Source: an uncultured Anaerolineae bacterium (lineage in GTDB: Bacteria; Chloroflexota; Anaerolineae; Promineifilales; Promineifilaceae). From it: a stretch of 64,000 nt of DNA. The notes beneath the pieces are model-generated. The model was not told the DNA's origin, did no database searches, and saw nothing but the letters and a program-made list of their open reading frames with translations. The stretch's first letter is position 1. Every line of letters starts with the position of its first letter. Location of the stretch: assembly GCA_905479495.1 (NCBI GenBank), contig CAJQMR010000038.1:23667-87666 (forward strand). The letters run 5' to 3'. Shown here one piece after another: positions 47,001 through 54,266 of the stretch. The translations under genes were made by a program, and so were the position numbers.

Positions 47001-47108
47001 GACGGGCAGCGCGGCGACGATGACCTGACGGCCAACGGCGTGATTGTTGATCCGGGCGGGCCGACGGGATTCCCTTTTGCCACCTATTTACCCACTGTGC
47101 AACGATAA
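44094..47108 (+). CDS. Large secreted DUF11 / choice-of-anchor U domain protein
   Basis: 1004 aa. After a signal peptide, a jelly-roll-like region (residues about 40-195) precedes two DUF11 repeats (SNLALTMTGSATNVTIGDTIIYDLTVTNSGPQ and ADFSVSQTALPVPPLPGEDSLTYTILVKNNGP), each ending with a CxLxLGxxxCxLG-like pair. The middle contains propeller-like repeats with INSSGEIAFSAF, VNDAGTVVFIEE, INNLGRVVASYN, ISDFGSVIYKQV and INDSGQVGLAVE. A choice-of-anchor U-type domain near the C-terminus (HFSFEVRDLTPGAASEVTIYLP...DPGGP) precedes the tail FATYLPTVQR. It is surely extracellular. Its job is unknown; adhesion or polysaccharide binding are guesses. Confidence 0.82.
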   Translation: MKTTKLLLIISLFVIGLLVAGYSADRQAIAQTSSTVTLVEDFANGSNPPQLNNFNFNHSFTLGTAWDLGGVTFGDPIPQTPPYALTLYAGNEDRVTFNQPSSFAYVQSARVWGYADPAENGLAAARGRVIFEGAGDSKTFTFTGGVHQWQLFEAHETDVGDNGNLLGEITAVTLDAVTNQGNRVMFDDLEVESVTPPTRSNLALTMTGSATNVTIGDTIIYDLTVTNSGPQDAPNVTIADTLPFGGTFVPGSSSSACHLSLGQVVCDLGTLAVNGTRTVTIVVLVGNDACASFTNRATVTAQALDSNPTDNTAVHTATTPLPACADFSVSQTALPVPPLPGEDSLTYTILVKNNGPDTSGSSLQFDAPGEVWVTAVSSDSGVTCSNDSFAATCNLDLLVSGQSKQIYVTGNALSVMSGMQLSEATISPILDDPDLTNNVSRFRFTSDPAYNFTVIGEIGVDQLSTYEDVGGLAINSSGEIAFSAFAGTIFQPTAFGVFRGDGSGALAQIAVDTDFSALPADQYRQMGAFGQVDVNDAGTVVFIEEILRDLNGGHEVVQTTVHTGSGGTLTTIATDSENSGFRFRQYGYATINNLGRVVASYNDRFDDSAVVSFENGQETILTTARSGDYWMKFVGQSDNNRYVAFKEEVVLGLGTTDTLGRVLPGGTVQTVTQVSGSTFDFFSVHPHIGISDFGSVIYKQVAIDPATGLGVEQLKIGGQVVLTELALQNYAGSFTQPKLNNQHRYLFKTVSTSQFGTKGLYTGPHPVSNRVVRANLFNGELMFGSRVIALAGSYAFDINDSGQVGLAVELSNGRILILRADPVAEQDQDGVNDWTELGAANQGDGNGDHIPDSAQPHVASTTTLDGVYPVTFAVDPNQTLANVTPIANPSPGNAPGDPFPVGHFSFEVRDLTPGAASEVTIYLPSWVVVRNWWKYGRTPNNPTPHWYNFAFNGTTGAEINGNVVTLHFVDGQRGDDDLTANGVIVDPGGPTGFPFATYLPTVQR

Positions 47109-47120
47109 AGTTACTGTTTA

Positions 47121-47155
47121 TAGATTGGTCCAATCTTCAAGATTGAACCAATCTA
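47121..47155 (+). terminator. Hairpin between secreted-protein genes
   Basis: TAGATTGGTCCAATCTT (47121-47137) and AAGATTGAACCAATCTA (47139-47155) pair with one mismatch around a single base, ten bases after the DUF11 stop. A compact terminator or processing hairpin. Confidence 0.6.
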
Positions 47156-47182
47156 GGAGCCACCCCAAAACGAGGTATTTGA

Positions 47183-48619
47183 ATGCGTAAAGTTAGTGTC
47201 TTGATTGGTTTATTTTTGTTTGTTTGGGCGATTGTCTGGAGCGCGGCGGCACAGCCCAACAGCGTGCCGTTGCAGCGCGTCCCGGCCGATTTTGTGGATG
47301 TGCCAATTGATAATTCCACATTGTACCCATCGCTGTCAGCAGACGGCCGTTACCTGGTCTTCCTCTCCAACGTAACCGGGTTGGTAGCGGGCGACACCAA
47401 TGCCATTAGCGATGCCTTTGTGCTGGACCGGCAAACAGGGCAAATTGAGCGGGTGTCGGTCACGTCGGCGGGGGCGGAAGCGACGTTGGGGGCTTGCTGT
47501 GCCGAATATGCGGCGGTGATTTCTGGCGACGGCCGTTTTGTGGCTTTCAGCAGTTTTGCCAACGATCTGGTGCCGAATGACACCAACGCCGTCCAGGACA
47601 TCTTTCTGCACGACCGGCAAACCGGCGTCACGTTGTTGGTTTCGGTGGACAGCAGCGGCAATCAGGCCAATGATAATGCCATTTATCCGTCGATTTCCGG
47701 CAACGGCCGTTACATCGCTTTCCAATCAGATGCCACCAATCTGGTCAGTGATGATAGCAACGGCTTTCAGGACATTTTTGTCCACGACAGCCAAACGGGT
47801 GAGACAGTGCGCGTGTCTGTGACCCACGACGGGCAGCAGAGCAACCACGACAGTTTCATCACCATCAATCGGGCCATTTCGGAAGACGGCCGTTTTATCA
47901 GCTTCGAGTCGTTGGCCGATAATTTGGTGCTCAACGACACCAACAGCGTGCGTGACGCTTTTGTCCATGACCGCGACGCGGACAATGACGGCATTTTTGA
48001 CGAGCCGGGGGCCACGACAACGGTGCGCGTTTCGGTGGCGACCGATGGCACGGAAGGCAACGGACACCTGTCAGAATCCTATCAACCGGCGCTGGCGGGA
48101 AACGGCCGTTACGTCGCCTTCCAGTCTTTCGCCACCAACCTTGTGCCCAACGATACCAATCTCATGCTGGATGTGTTTGTGCGCGACCGGGACACTGACG
48201 CGGACGGCATTTTTGACGAACCGGGCGCGGTGCTCACGGAGCGGGTGTCGGTAGACAGCAGCGGCGGCCAAAGTAACGGCGGGTCGGGGCAGGCTGGCAT
48301 TACGGCAGACGGCCGTTATATTACTTTTTATTCGACGGCGACCAATTTGACAGATGGCGCTGGCGGTCCGCAAAGCATCTTCCTCCATGATCGCACCACG
48401 GGCGAGACCATCCGTCTGAGCGAAACCGGCAGCGGTGCAAATCCCGACAATACCAGCAACGGCGCGATGATTGCCGCCAATGGCCCCATCGTTGCTTTTA
48501 CTTCCCTGGCGACAAACTTGGTGGATGACGATACAAATCAAACGTTTGATGTTTTTCTCTATGATCCGGCAGCCAGTTCGGCGGGGTATGAACTTTATTT
48601 GCCGCTGGTCATTCGGTGA
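47183..48619 (+). CDS. Secreted seven-bladed PD40/TolB-like beta-propeller ending ELYLPLVIR
   Basis: 478 aa. Signal peptide ending near WSAAAQP, then seven similar units of about 55-65 residues of the form DGRYVAFxSxATNLVxxDT followed by DxFLHDRxTGxxxRVS, a seven-bladed propeller like TolB. Blades four and five carry a calcium-like DRDADNDGIFDEPG insertion. The C-terminal tail is YELYLPLVIR. In six of seven blades the DGR/NGR codons coincide with the ACGGCCGT octamer. Substrate or partner unknown; it is likely exposed at the cell surface or in an outer envelope. Confidence 0.85.
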   Translation: MRKVSVLIGLFLFVWAIVWSAAAQPNSVPLQRVPADFVDVPIDNSTLYPSLSADGRYLVFLSNVTGLVAGDTNAISDAFVLDRQTGQIERVSVTSAGAEATLGACCAEYAAVISGDGRFVAFSSFANDLVPNDTNAVQDIFLHDRQTGVTLLVSVDSSGNQANDNAIYPSISGNGRYIAFQSDATNLVSDDSNGFQDIFVHDSQTGETVRVSVTHDGQQSNHDSFITINRAISEDGRFISFESLADNLVLNDTNSVRDAFVHDRDADNDGIFDEPGATTTVRVSVATDGTEGNGHLSESYQPALAGNGRYVAFQSFATNLVPNDTNLMLDVFVRDRDTDADGIFDEPGAVLTERVSVDSSGGQSNGGSGQAGITADGRYITFYSTATNLTDGAGGPQSIFLHDRTTGETIRLSETGSGANPDNTSNGAMIAANGPIVAFTSLATNLVDDDTNQTFDVFLYDPAASSAGYELYLPLVIR

Positions 48620-48645
48620 GCAATCGTTGTTAGAGGAAGTAAGTA

Positions 48646-48822
48646 ATGAAGGGAAGAAAAACTCTGGATTTGATTGTGGGCCTGTTTTGTTTGCTGGCAG
48701 CCCTGATCATGTTTTGGGAAACATTGCTGCTTGGCGTGAATACCAGAACATTTTTGGCGGTAATTCTGCTGGCGTCCAGCATTGTGTTGTTACGCCGTTG
48801 GTATCTGGGAGAGGCAGTATAG
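48646..48822 (+). CDS. 58-aa two-helix membrane protein
   Basis: 58 aa: MKGRKTLDLIVGLFCLLA begins a first hydrophobic segment and FLAVILLASSIVLL is a second, ending RRWYLGEAV. Shine-Dalgarno-like GAGGAA precedes the ATG. It sits between the propeller and the following secreted gene on the same strand. The frame is coherent and the hydrophobicity strong, but with no family match it stays hypothetical. Confidence 0.45.
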   Translation: MKGRKTLDLIVGLFCLLAALIMFWETLLLGVNTRTFLAVILLASSIVLLRRWYLGEAV

Positions 48823-48934
48823 CCTGGTGAAATGCAGGGAACTCATGATTGGTTTATTCATATTGCGACAACGCTTGAATACATGCTGGATAGAGCAAAC
48901 AATCGCCTAAAATGAAAATGGATATGGAGTTTAC

Positions 48935-49658
48935 ATGCGCCTGAAAAGTTTTCTTTCTGTTTTTTTATGCCTGGTTGCTGCTTGCATTGTCTGGGGGGCC
49001 ACAAAAAATACGTCTCTTCGTGCTCAGACCGGCGACGTTTATACTTACCTGCCGATGGTTCAGAAACCAGACAATGTGGTGCCCACACCAAGTCCCACGC
49101 CGCCGGGCAGCAGCTTACCAACTATTCCCAATGGGGATTTTGAGATGGGTTCGACGGTGAATGGGTGGGAAACGGCCGTAACCACACCAAATGCACCTGA
49201 GGGCAGCCTGGGCTGGCAAGAACTGCGCAGCTTGAGCAACCGTCCTCTCATTGTGCAAGCCGCAGGCACATTACCCGTTACCGCTCGTTCCGGCAGCTGG
49301 TGACCATAATTTGGGTGAAACCAGCAACCATCGCAGTCACCTCGTTCACTGGGACAGTTTTTTCTTACCCGCCAACCAGACGACCTATTTACACCTCCAT
49401 TACCAAATCATCTCCAGCGAACAGCCAAACGAGTTTGGCATTTGCGACCGTGATGTGGTTAACCTGTGGATGAATAACATTCTGGTACAGCAAGCCCAAA
49501 TTTGCGAACAAACCCAGACCAACGGCTGGACCAAAGCTAGCATTGACTTAACGCCATTTGCTGGACAATGGGTCACGCTGGAATTTGAAATGCGCACTGA
49601 TTTTCAAAACATCAGCCACTTTTTTATCGAAGATGTCAGTTTTCAATCAGCCCCGTAA
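48935..49658 (+). pseudogene. Secreted carbohydrate-binding-like protein, frameshifted
   Basis: Two overlapping frames together give one secreted protein. Frame one (48935-49303) has a signal peptide, VYTYLPMVQKP, a Thr/Pro linker and IPNGDFEMGSTVNGWETAV, ending SGSW then a stop; frame two (from about 49251 to 49658) continues with GDHNLGETSNHRSHLVHW, lectin-like strands and ISHFFIEDVSFQSAP. In relatives SGSW is followed within the same chain by such an ET-rich segment, so one base has been gained (or two lost) between about 49251 and 49303. It may be a true disruption or a sequencing error. Note the YLPMV motif here at the N-terminus rather than the C-terminus. Confidence 0.65.
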
Positions 49659-49678
49659 CAACGATAAGGAGCACCGCC

Positions 49679-51289
49679 ATGAAAACAAAACGATCTGTAG
49701 GCTTTACATTAGCATGTTTGTCATTATTTCTTTTTTTAGCCGTTATTTACCAGCATAGTCAAGCAGCTCCCACCGCCACCACCTACTACGTTTGCGACTG
49801 TCAGCCAGGGGCCGATGGGGACTGCGCCGCTGGCAATGATGCCAACGCGGGTACCGATCCCGCTGCACCGTGGCAAACTTATGAAAAGGCGCGCACTTTC
49901 TACAACAGCAGCATCGCCGCTGGTGATGAAATTCTTTTTTGCCAGGGTGGGGCGCACGATATAAGCAGTAACCCGGATAACATTTGGAGTGCGACAAGCT
50001 GTACGGCGGGCCAGCCCTGTACCATTGCCGATTACACACCACCGTGGGCCTCTGGCGACGAAAGCCGCCCCATTTTGCAGCGCAGCAACGATGGGCACGG
50101 CTTTGACCTCCTCAACGACAGCGGTCACATCTTCCAAAATCTGGACATACGCTGCACCGGTTGTGCCGGCGGCGGCGGCTGGGCCTTCTTTATTGTGGAA
50201 GATGCTGACGACATTCTCATCGACAATGTGCGCATGGATGGCTTTACCATAGGCGTGCATCTGCGCGGCTGTGTCGCTACTTGGTGTTCTAATGATCGGG
50301 TTACCATTCGCAATTCACAAATTACCAACAATTCCGGCCAGGGGTTTTTGGGCAGCGGCACCGATTTGCTCATTGAAAACAACTACTTTGAAAACAACGG
50401 CGATGGCACCGTCTTTGCCCACAATATTTATGTGGCAGGCAACAGCCGCGTGACGATCCGCAACAATGAACTGTACCGCGCCTCGCTGGATGGCAGCGGT
50501 AATTGTAACGGTGTATCGCTGGTGGGGCATGGTGCCATCAATGATTTGCTGATTGAAGGAAACACTATTCATGAAGATGTGGGTAAGGCAAACCAGACGT
50601 GTTGGGGCATTGCCATCGCTCCCTCTTATGGTGGTACGGCCGAATCCTATAACAATCTCATCATTCGCGGCAATCGGGTGGAAAATGTGGGTAATGTGAG
50701 CATTGCCACCGGATCTTGTGTAGATTGCTTTATCGAAAACAATGTCATCGTGCAGCAGCAATCATTTGGCACGACGAGTGTGGCGATACGGCCGTTTGGC
50801 ACCAATGGCGAAGACGCCGTCAGCAGCAATGTCACCGTTCGCAACAACAGCATCGCGACGACGACAGGCGTTGGTATTGAGGTCAACGAAGGCAGTGGGC
50901 ACACGATTGTAAGCAATGCCATTCAAATGACGGGCAGCGACGTGAATTGGAACTGTTTTGATATGTCGCTGCCAGCCAGCAGCTACGACGTGATCGATTA
51001 CAATGTTTGCGGTTTTAACACGGGGTCTTGGGCCACAACTGCCGCGAATTTGGCGGCCTGGCAGACGCAGGGGTGGGGGGCAAACGCCATTGCCGCTGCT
51101 CCTGGGTTTGTGAGTGGGACTGATTTGCGGGCGGGGTCGGAAACGGCCGTGCTCGTCAACGCCGGTTCGCCTACCTTAAGCAGCCTGATGGATTTTAATG
51201 GGGATGTGCGTGATGCCCAGCCAGATGCCGGGGCCTACGAATGGCATCCACTGACTGAAAAACTCTTTTTGCCGCTGGCGGTGAAGTGA
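49679..51289 (+). CDS. Secreted right-handed parallel beta-helix protein ending LFLPLAVK
   Basis: 536 aa. After a signal peptide (LACLSLFLFLAVIYQHSQAAP) the mature protein starts with a Cys-rich region (YYVCDCQPGADGDCAAGNDANAG), then beta-helix coils marked by NNSGQGFLGSGTDLLIENNYFENN, RVTIRNNELYRASLDG, NLIIRGNRVENVGN and NVTVRNNSIATTTGVGIEV, as in pectate-lyase/CASH-type helices. The C-terminal tail is TEKLFLPLAVK. It is presumably extracellular, and may bind or cut a polysaccharide; no catalytic triad of a known lyase is identified by eye. Confidence 0.85.
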   Translation: MKTKRSVGFTLACLSLFLFLAVIYQHSQAAPTATTYYVCDCQPGADGDCAAGNDANAGTDPAAPWQTYEKARTFYNSSIAAGDEILFCQGGAHDISSNPDNIWSATSCTAGQPCTIADYTPPWASGDESRPILQRSNDGHGFDLLNDSGHIFQNLDIRCTGCAGGGGWAFFIVEDADDILIDNVRMDGFTIGVHLRGCVATWCSNDRVTIRNSQITNNSGQGFLGSGTDLLIENNYFENNGDGTVFAHNIYVAGNSRVTIRNNELYRASLDGSGNCNGVSLVGHGAINDLLIEGNTIHEDVGKANQTCWGIAIAPSYGGTAESYNNLIIRGNRVENVGNVSIATGSCVDCFIENNVIVQQQSFGTTSVAIRPFGTNGEDAVSSNVTVRNNSIATTTGVGIEVNEGSGHTIVSNAIQMTGSDVNWNCFDMSLPASSYDVIDYNVCGFNTGSWATTAANLAAWQTQGWGANAIAAAPGFVSGTDLRAGSETAVLVNAGSPTLSSLMDFNGDVRDAQPDAGAYEWHPLTEKLFLPLAVK

Positions 51290-51330
51290 TAATTCATCGA
51301 CAAAAGTGTGGCTTGAGTGGTTCATTTGAA

Positions 51331-52839
51331 TTATTGTGATTCAGCCTGATTGAGTTTGTAAATAGATAACTGCTGAGTCTCTTCAAAATAAAGTGCGACA
51401 ATATTTTCGTCAGCGGCCACAATGATGGAGCTGTTGACAAAATCAAAATCGGGTGAAAAGCGTGGCTCAAGGATAAGTTTTCCGATCTCGCTGCCTGTAT
51501 TTGTATCAACGGCCAACAGCTGCACAGCGTCTGTTAGAAAATAAGTAACTGGTCCAGACACGGCAAAATTACCAACGGCCGTTTCTTCCGATTGCCACAC
51601 GACATTATAGTTGTCCTTACCAAAAGCAATGATGTTACCCGGATATGTCCCATCTTTTTCTAGCACAAGATCGTTGTAAGGAACGGAGATATCACGCCCG
51701 GTACGAACAACATTTTTTTCTTGAGAGATGATTCGGCCACTTTCTGTGTCTACGACAAAAACGGCTGAATTGCCATGATGATATGTTTCAACCGTGATGC
51801 TAGAGTCATTCAAAATTGCGTTGCCGATGCCGGCAGCATAGTCATAATCAAACCGGGTTTCCCATAGCTGCTCACCGGTTTTTATATCGAAGGCGACCAT
51901 GCCTGCTGCACCAAAATTGTTAACAGCTTCGGTAAAAAGATAACGGCCGTCTGTGAACATCCGGGCTGATCCGGCTCGTGCTTGCCAATCTACTTTTCCG
52001 GTTTCTATGTTCACGCGGAACAAATCAACGTTGATGTCTCCCCAACCATCATCCGGCTGTATGGTCCCGGCAAGAAAGAGCGCGTTATCGGCAATCAGGA
52101 TGGGAACCTCATTGGCATAGAGCCATGTCGAAATCTCTTTAAAATGAATAATTTCTGTAAAATCTCCCAGGTCAGCTGGATGGAAGTACGGTTTTTCATT
52201 GCCAGCATAAGTTGGCAGAGAGTCATATAAGATTGGTTCCGGTTCGGCAAACGTGTCCTCTATGTCTTGCATGAAATCATTCATTGCCCGGTAAGCAAAA
52301 ACACCAAACCCGGCGATGGCTAATATGACAACCGCGCCAATCACGCCTAAAACAATCAACAATTGTCGATTGTTTGACTTTTTGGTGGTTGGCGATGGGT
52401 CTTCTTCTTTAAGTTGTTGAATGAGTACCGCCGGGTCGTCAAAATCTGGGTCGGTTGTTGTGGCTGCCTTCTGCGTTGCCCGTGCCCACTCAGGTGGTTC
52501 GGGCCGCCAAATATACAGGTAAAAATAAAAGGGCATCGCGATATAAGGCATAAAAAAAATGCCAATGCCTAAAATGATGCGTGCCGTTTCAGATGCTCCT
52601 GTGTTTTTGATGATATGTGTCAGATAAAATCCTATTAAACCTAACATGATGATGCCTGTGAGGCAGTGTAGGGGAAATATCAAACCAAACGAATCAAATG
52701 GTGATGCACTGCCAAACCTGTCAAACTCCATCATGCCAAATGGAATCAAAAACATGAAACCGATAAATAAAACTGGATAGAATAAAATCCAAAGAGTGCC
52801 AATGCCAACGGCCGTTTTTGCTGTTTTGTTGAATGTCAT
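51331..52839 (-). CDS. Membrane protein with C-terminal PQQ-like beta-propeller
   Basis: 502 aa. The N-terminal part has three or four hydrophobic segments (ILFYPVLFIGFMFLIPFGM, HCLTGIIMLGLIGFYLTHII, ILGIGIFFMPYIAMPFYFYLY), then a charged linker, another single helix (LLIVLGVIGAVVILAIAGFG), and a C-terminal propeller with VNIETGKVDWQARAG, DIKTGEQLWETRFD and NYNVVWQS, the PQQ-like/WD40 pattern. No enzyme motif was found. The ATG at 52839 is chosen for GGAG upstream; a 46-codon upstream extension is unsupported. It is convergent with the beta-helix gene, at the right edge of the secretome island. Confidence 0.75.
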   Translation of the reverse strand: MTFNKTAKTAVGIGTLWILFYPVLFIGFMFLIPFGMMEFDRFGSASPFDSFGLIFPLHCLTGIIMLGLIGFYLTHIIKNTGASETARIILGIGIFFMPYIAMPFYFYLYIWRPEPPEWARATQKAATTTDPDFDDPAVLIQQLKEEDPSPTTKKSNNRQLLIVLGVIGAVVILAIAGFGVFAYRAMNDFMQDIEDTFAEPEPILYDSLPTYAGNEKPYFHPADLGDFTEIIHFKEISTWLYANEVPILIADNALFLAGTIQPDDGWGDINVDLFRVNIETGKVDWQARAGSARMFTDGRYLFTEAVNNFGAAGMVAFDIKTGEQLWETRFDYDYAAGIGNAILNDSSITVETYHHGNSAVFVVDTESGRIISQEKNVVRTGRDISVPYNDLVLEKDGTYPGNIIAFGKDNYNVVWQSEETAVGNFAVSGPVTYFLTDAVQLLAVDTNTGSEIGKLILEPRFSPDFDFVNSSIIVAADENIVALYFEETQQLSIYKLNQAESQ

Positions 52840-53112
52840 GGAGTGACTCCGAAGATTGTATCGACAGGCAACATCTGTTTGTAGATGCCAACAATGATGA
52901 GATACCTTGCTAAAATACGATTCTCTTGCTTTCTTGTAAATTTGAGTAGTTGTGCGGCTCCCCAATTTGTCCAGCACGAGACAAAAAGAGTTTAAATCAA
53001 AATGATGGGGGTTTCAATAGGAAACGGCCGTTTCCCTCACCAAATATAGTTGCTGATCCTCGGTTGTTTTTGATTAAAGATTTGTTATCATTGTGCCAGG
53101 ACAATTAGCACA

Positions 53113-54231
53113 ATGGGCCAACCAACAACCCACCTCTACGAACAAATTGCTGAATCCATTCGGGTGCGTATTGCCTTGGGCGAACTTGCCCCAGGCGAGC
53201 AGCTGCCGACGGTGCGTGCCCTGGCCCAGCAGTGGGGCTGCACTACCAGCACCGTCAGCCGGGCCTACGCCATGCTGGCCGAGGAGGGCTTGACAACCGG
53301 GCAGCCGGGCAGCGGCACCCATGTGGCCGAAAGTCCCCTCTATAAAGCGCAACCTGCACTGCATTGGGCCAAGCTGCTCAACCAGGCAGAGCGATTCGTT
53401 CTAGACGCCATTACCCAAGGACACGAACCGGCCCAAATACAAACGGCCGTTTCCCTCGCCCTCGCTCGCTGGCAAACTCTGCAACAATCTGCCCTCCCTG
53501 AGACACATCAACCAAAAGCACCTGATCACCTTCGTTTTGTGGGCAGCCATGACCTGACCATCGACCTGCTGGCGCAGCAGCTGCGGGAGCATGAAGCCGC
53601 ATTGAGACTGGACCTCAAATTTCAGGGCAGCCTTGGCGGTTTAATGGCCCTGGCGCGCGGCACGGCCGATTTTGCGGGTATCCACCTCTACGACCAGACC
53701 ACAAACAGCTATAACCGCCCCTTTGTCGAACGTATTTTGCCAGGGCAGCGGGTGGCTCTTGTGACCCTCGCCTATCGTGATTTAGGCTTAATTTTGCCCA
53801 CCGGTAACCCGCAACACGTATCAGCCATTACAGACTTAGCCAGGCCAGAGATTGTTTGGGTGAACCGGCAAGCTGGCAGCGGCACCCGCGTCTGGCTGGA
53901 TGTGCAGCTGCGCAAACATGGAATCCCTGCTGGCAGCATCAAAGGGTATGCGAATGAAAAATCCACCCACTTACAGGTTGCCCAGGCGATTGAAGCGGAA
54001 TCGGCCAACGCTGGCTTGGGAATCTACGCGGCAGCCGTGGCCTATGGCCTTGATTTTGTGCCACTGACCCAGGAAATTTACCAGTTGGTGATTTTAGAGG
54101 ATGTGTGGCAAACGGCCGTTTGCCAATCCCTGTTCACCATCATCAATGCAGAGGCTTTTAAGACGGCCGTTCGCGTGCTCGGTGGCTACGACACCACCGC
54201 CACGGGCGAATTATTTTGGATTGAACCTTAA
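53113..54231 (+). CDS. GntR-type HTH regulator fused to a periplasmic-binding-like domain
   Basis: 372 aa. The N-terminal GntR winged helix (YEQIAESIRVRIALGELAPGEQLPTVRALAQQWGCTTSTVSRAYAML) is followed after a linker by a PBP-like domain (about residues 140-370) resembling molybdate/tungstate-type ligand sensors: RFVGSHDLTIDLLAQQLREH, LALARGTADFAGIHLYD, VWVNRQAGSGTRVWLD. It is the first gene of the unit that contains the TupA-like protein, so it probably senses the oxyanion and controls the transporter, an inference from order and fold. No clear Shine-Dalgarno; a TATCAT-like -10 lies near 53087. Confidence 0.85.
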   Translation: MGQPTTHLYEQIAESIRVRIALGELAPGEQLPTVRALAQQWGCTTSTVSRAYAMLAEEGLTTGQPGSGTHVAESPLYKAQPALHWAKLLNQAERFVLDAITQGHEPAQIQTAVSLALARWQTLQQSALPETHQPKAPDHLRFVGSHDLTIDLLAQQLREHEAALRLDLKFQGSLGGLMALARGTADFAGIHLYDQTTNSYNRPFVERILPGQRVALVTLAYRDLGLILPTGNPQHVSAITDLARPEIVWVNRQAGSGTRVWLDVQLRKHGIPAGSIKGYANEKSTHLQVAQAIEAESANAGLGIYAAAVAYGLDFVPLTQEIYQLVILEDVWQTAVCQSLFTIINAEAFKTAVRVLGGYDTTATGELFWIEP

Positions 54232-54266
54232 ACCCCCATCTTTTAAAGAGGAGAAGATATATCATC

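Noticed and set aside
54232..54266. Moco/tungstate riboswitch before the TupA-like gene
   Set aside because: Only 35 bases separate the regulator stop and this gene, far too short for a Moco riboswitch.
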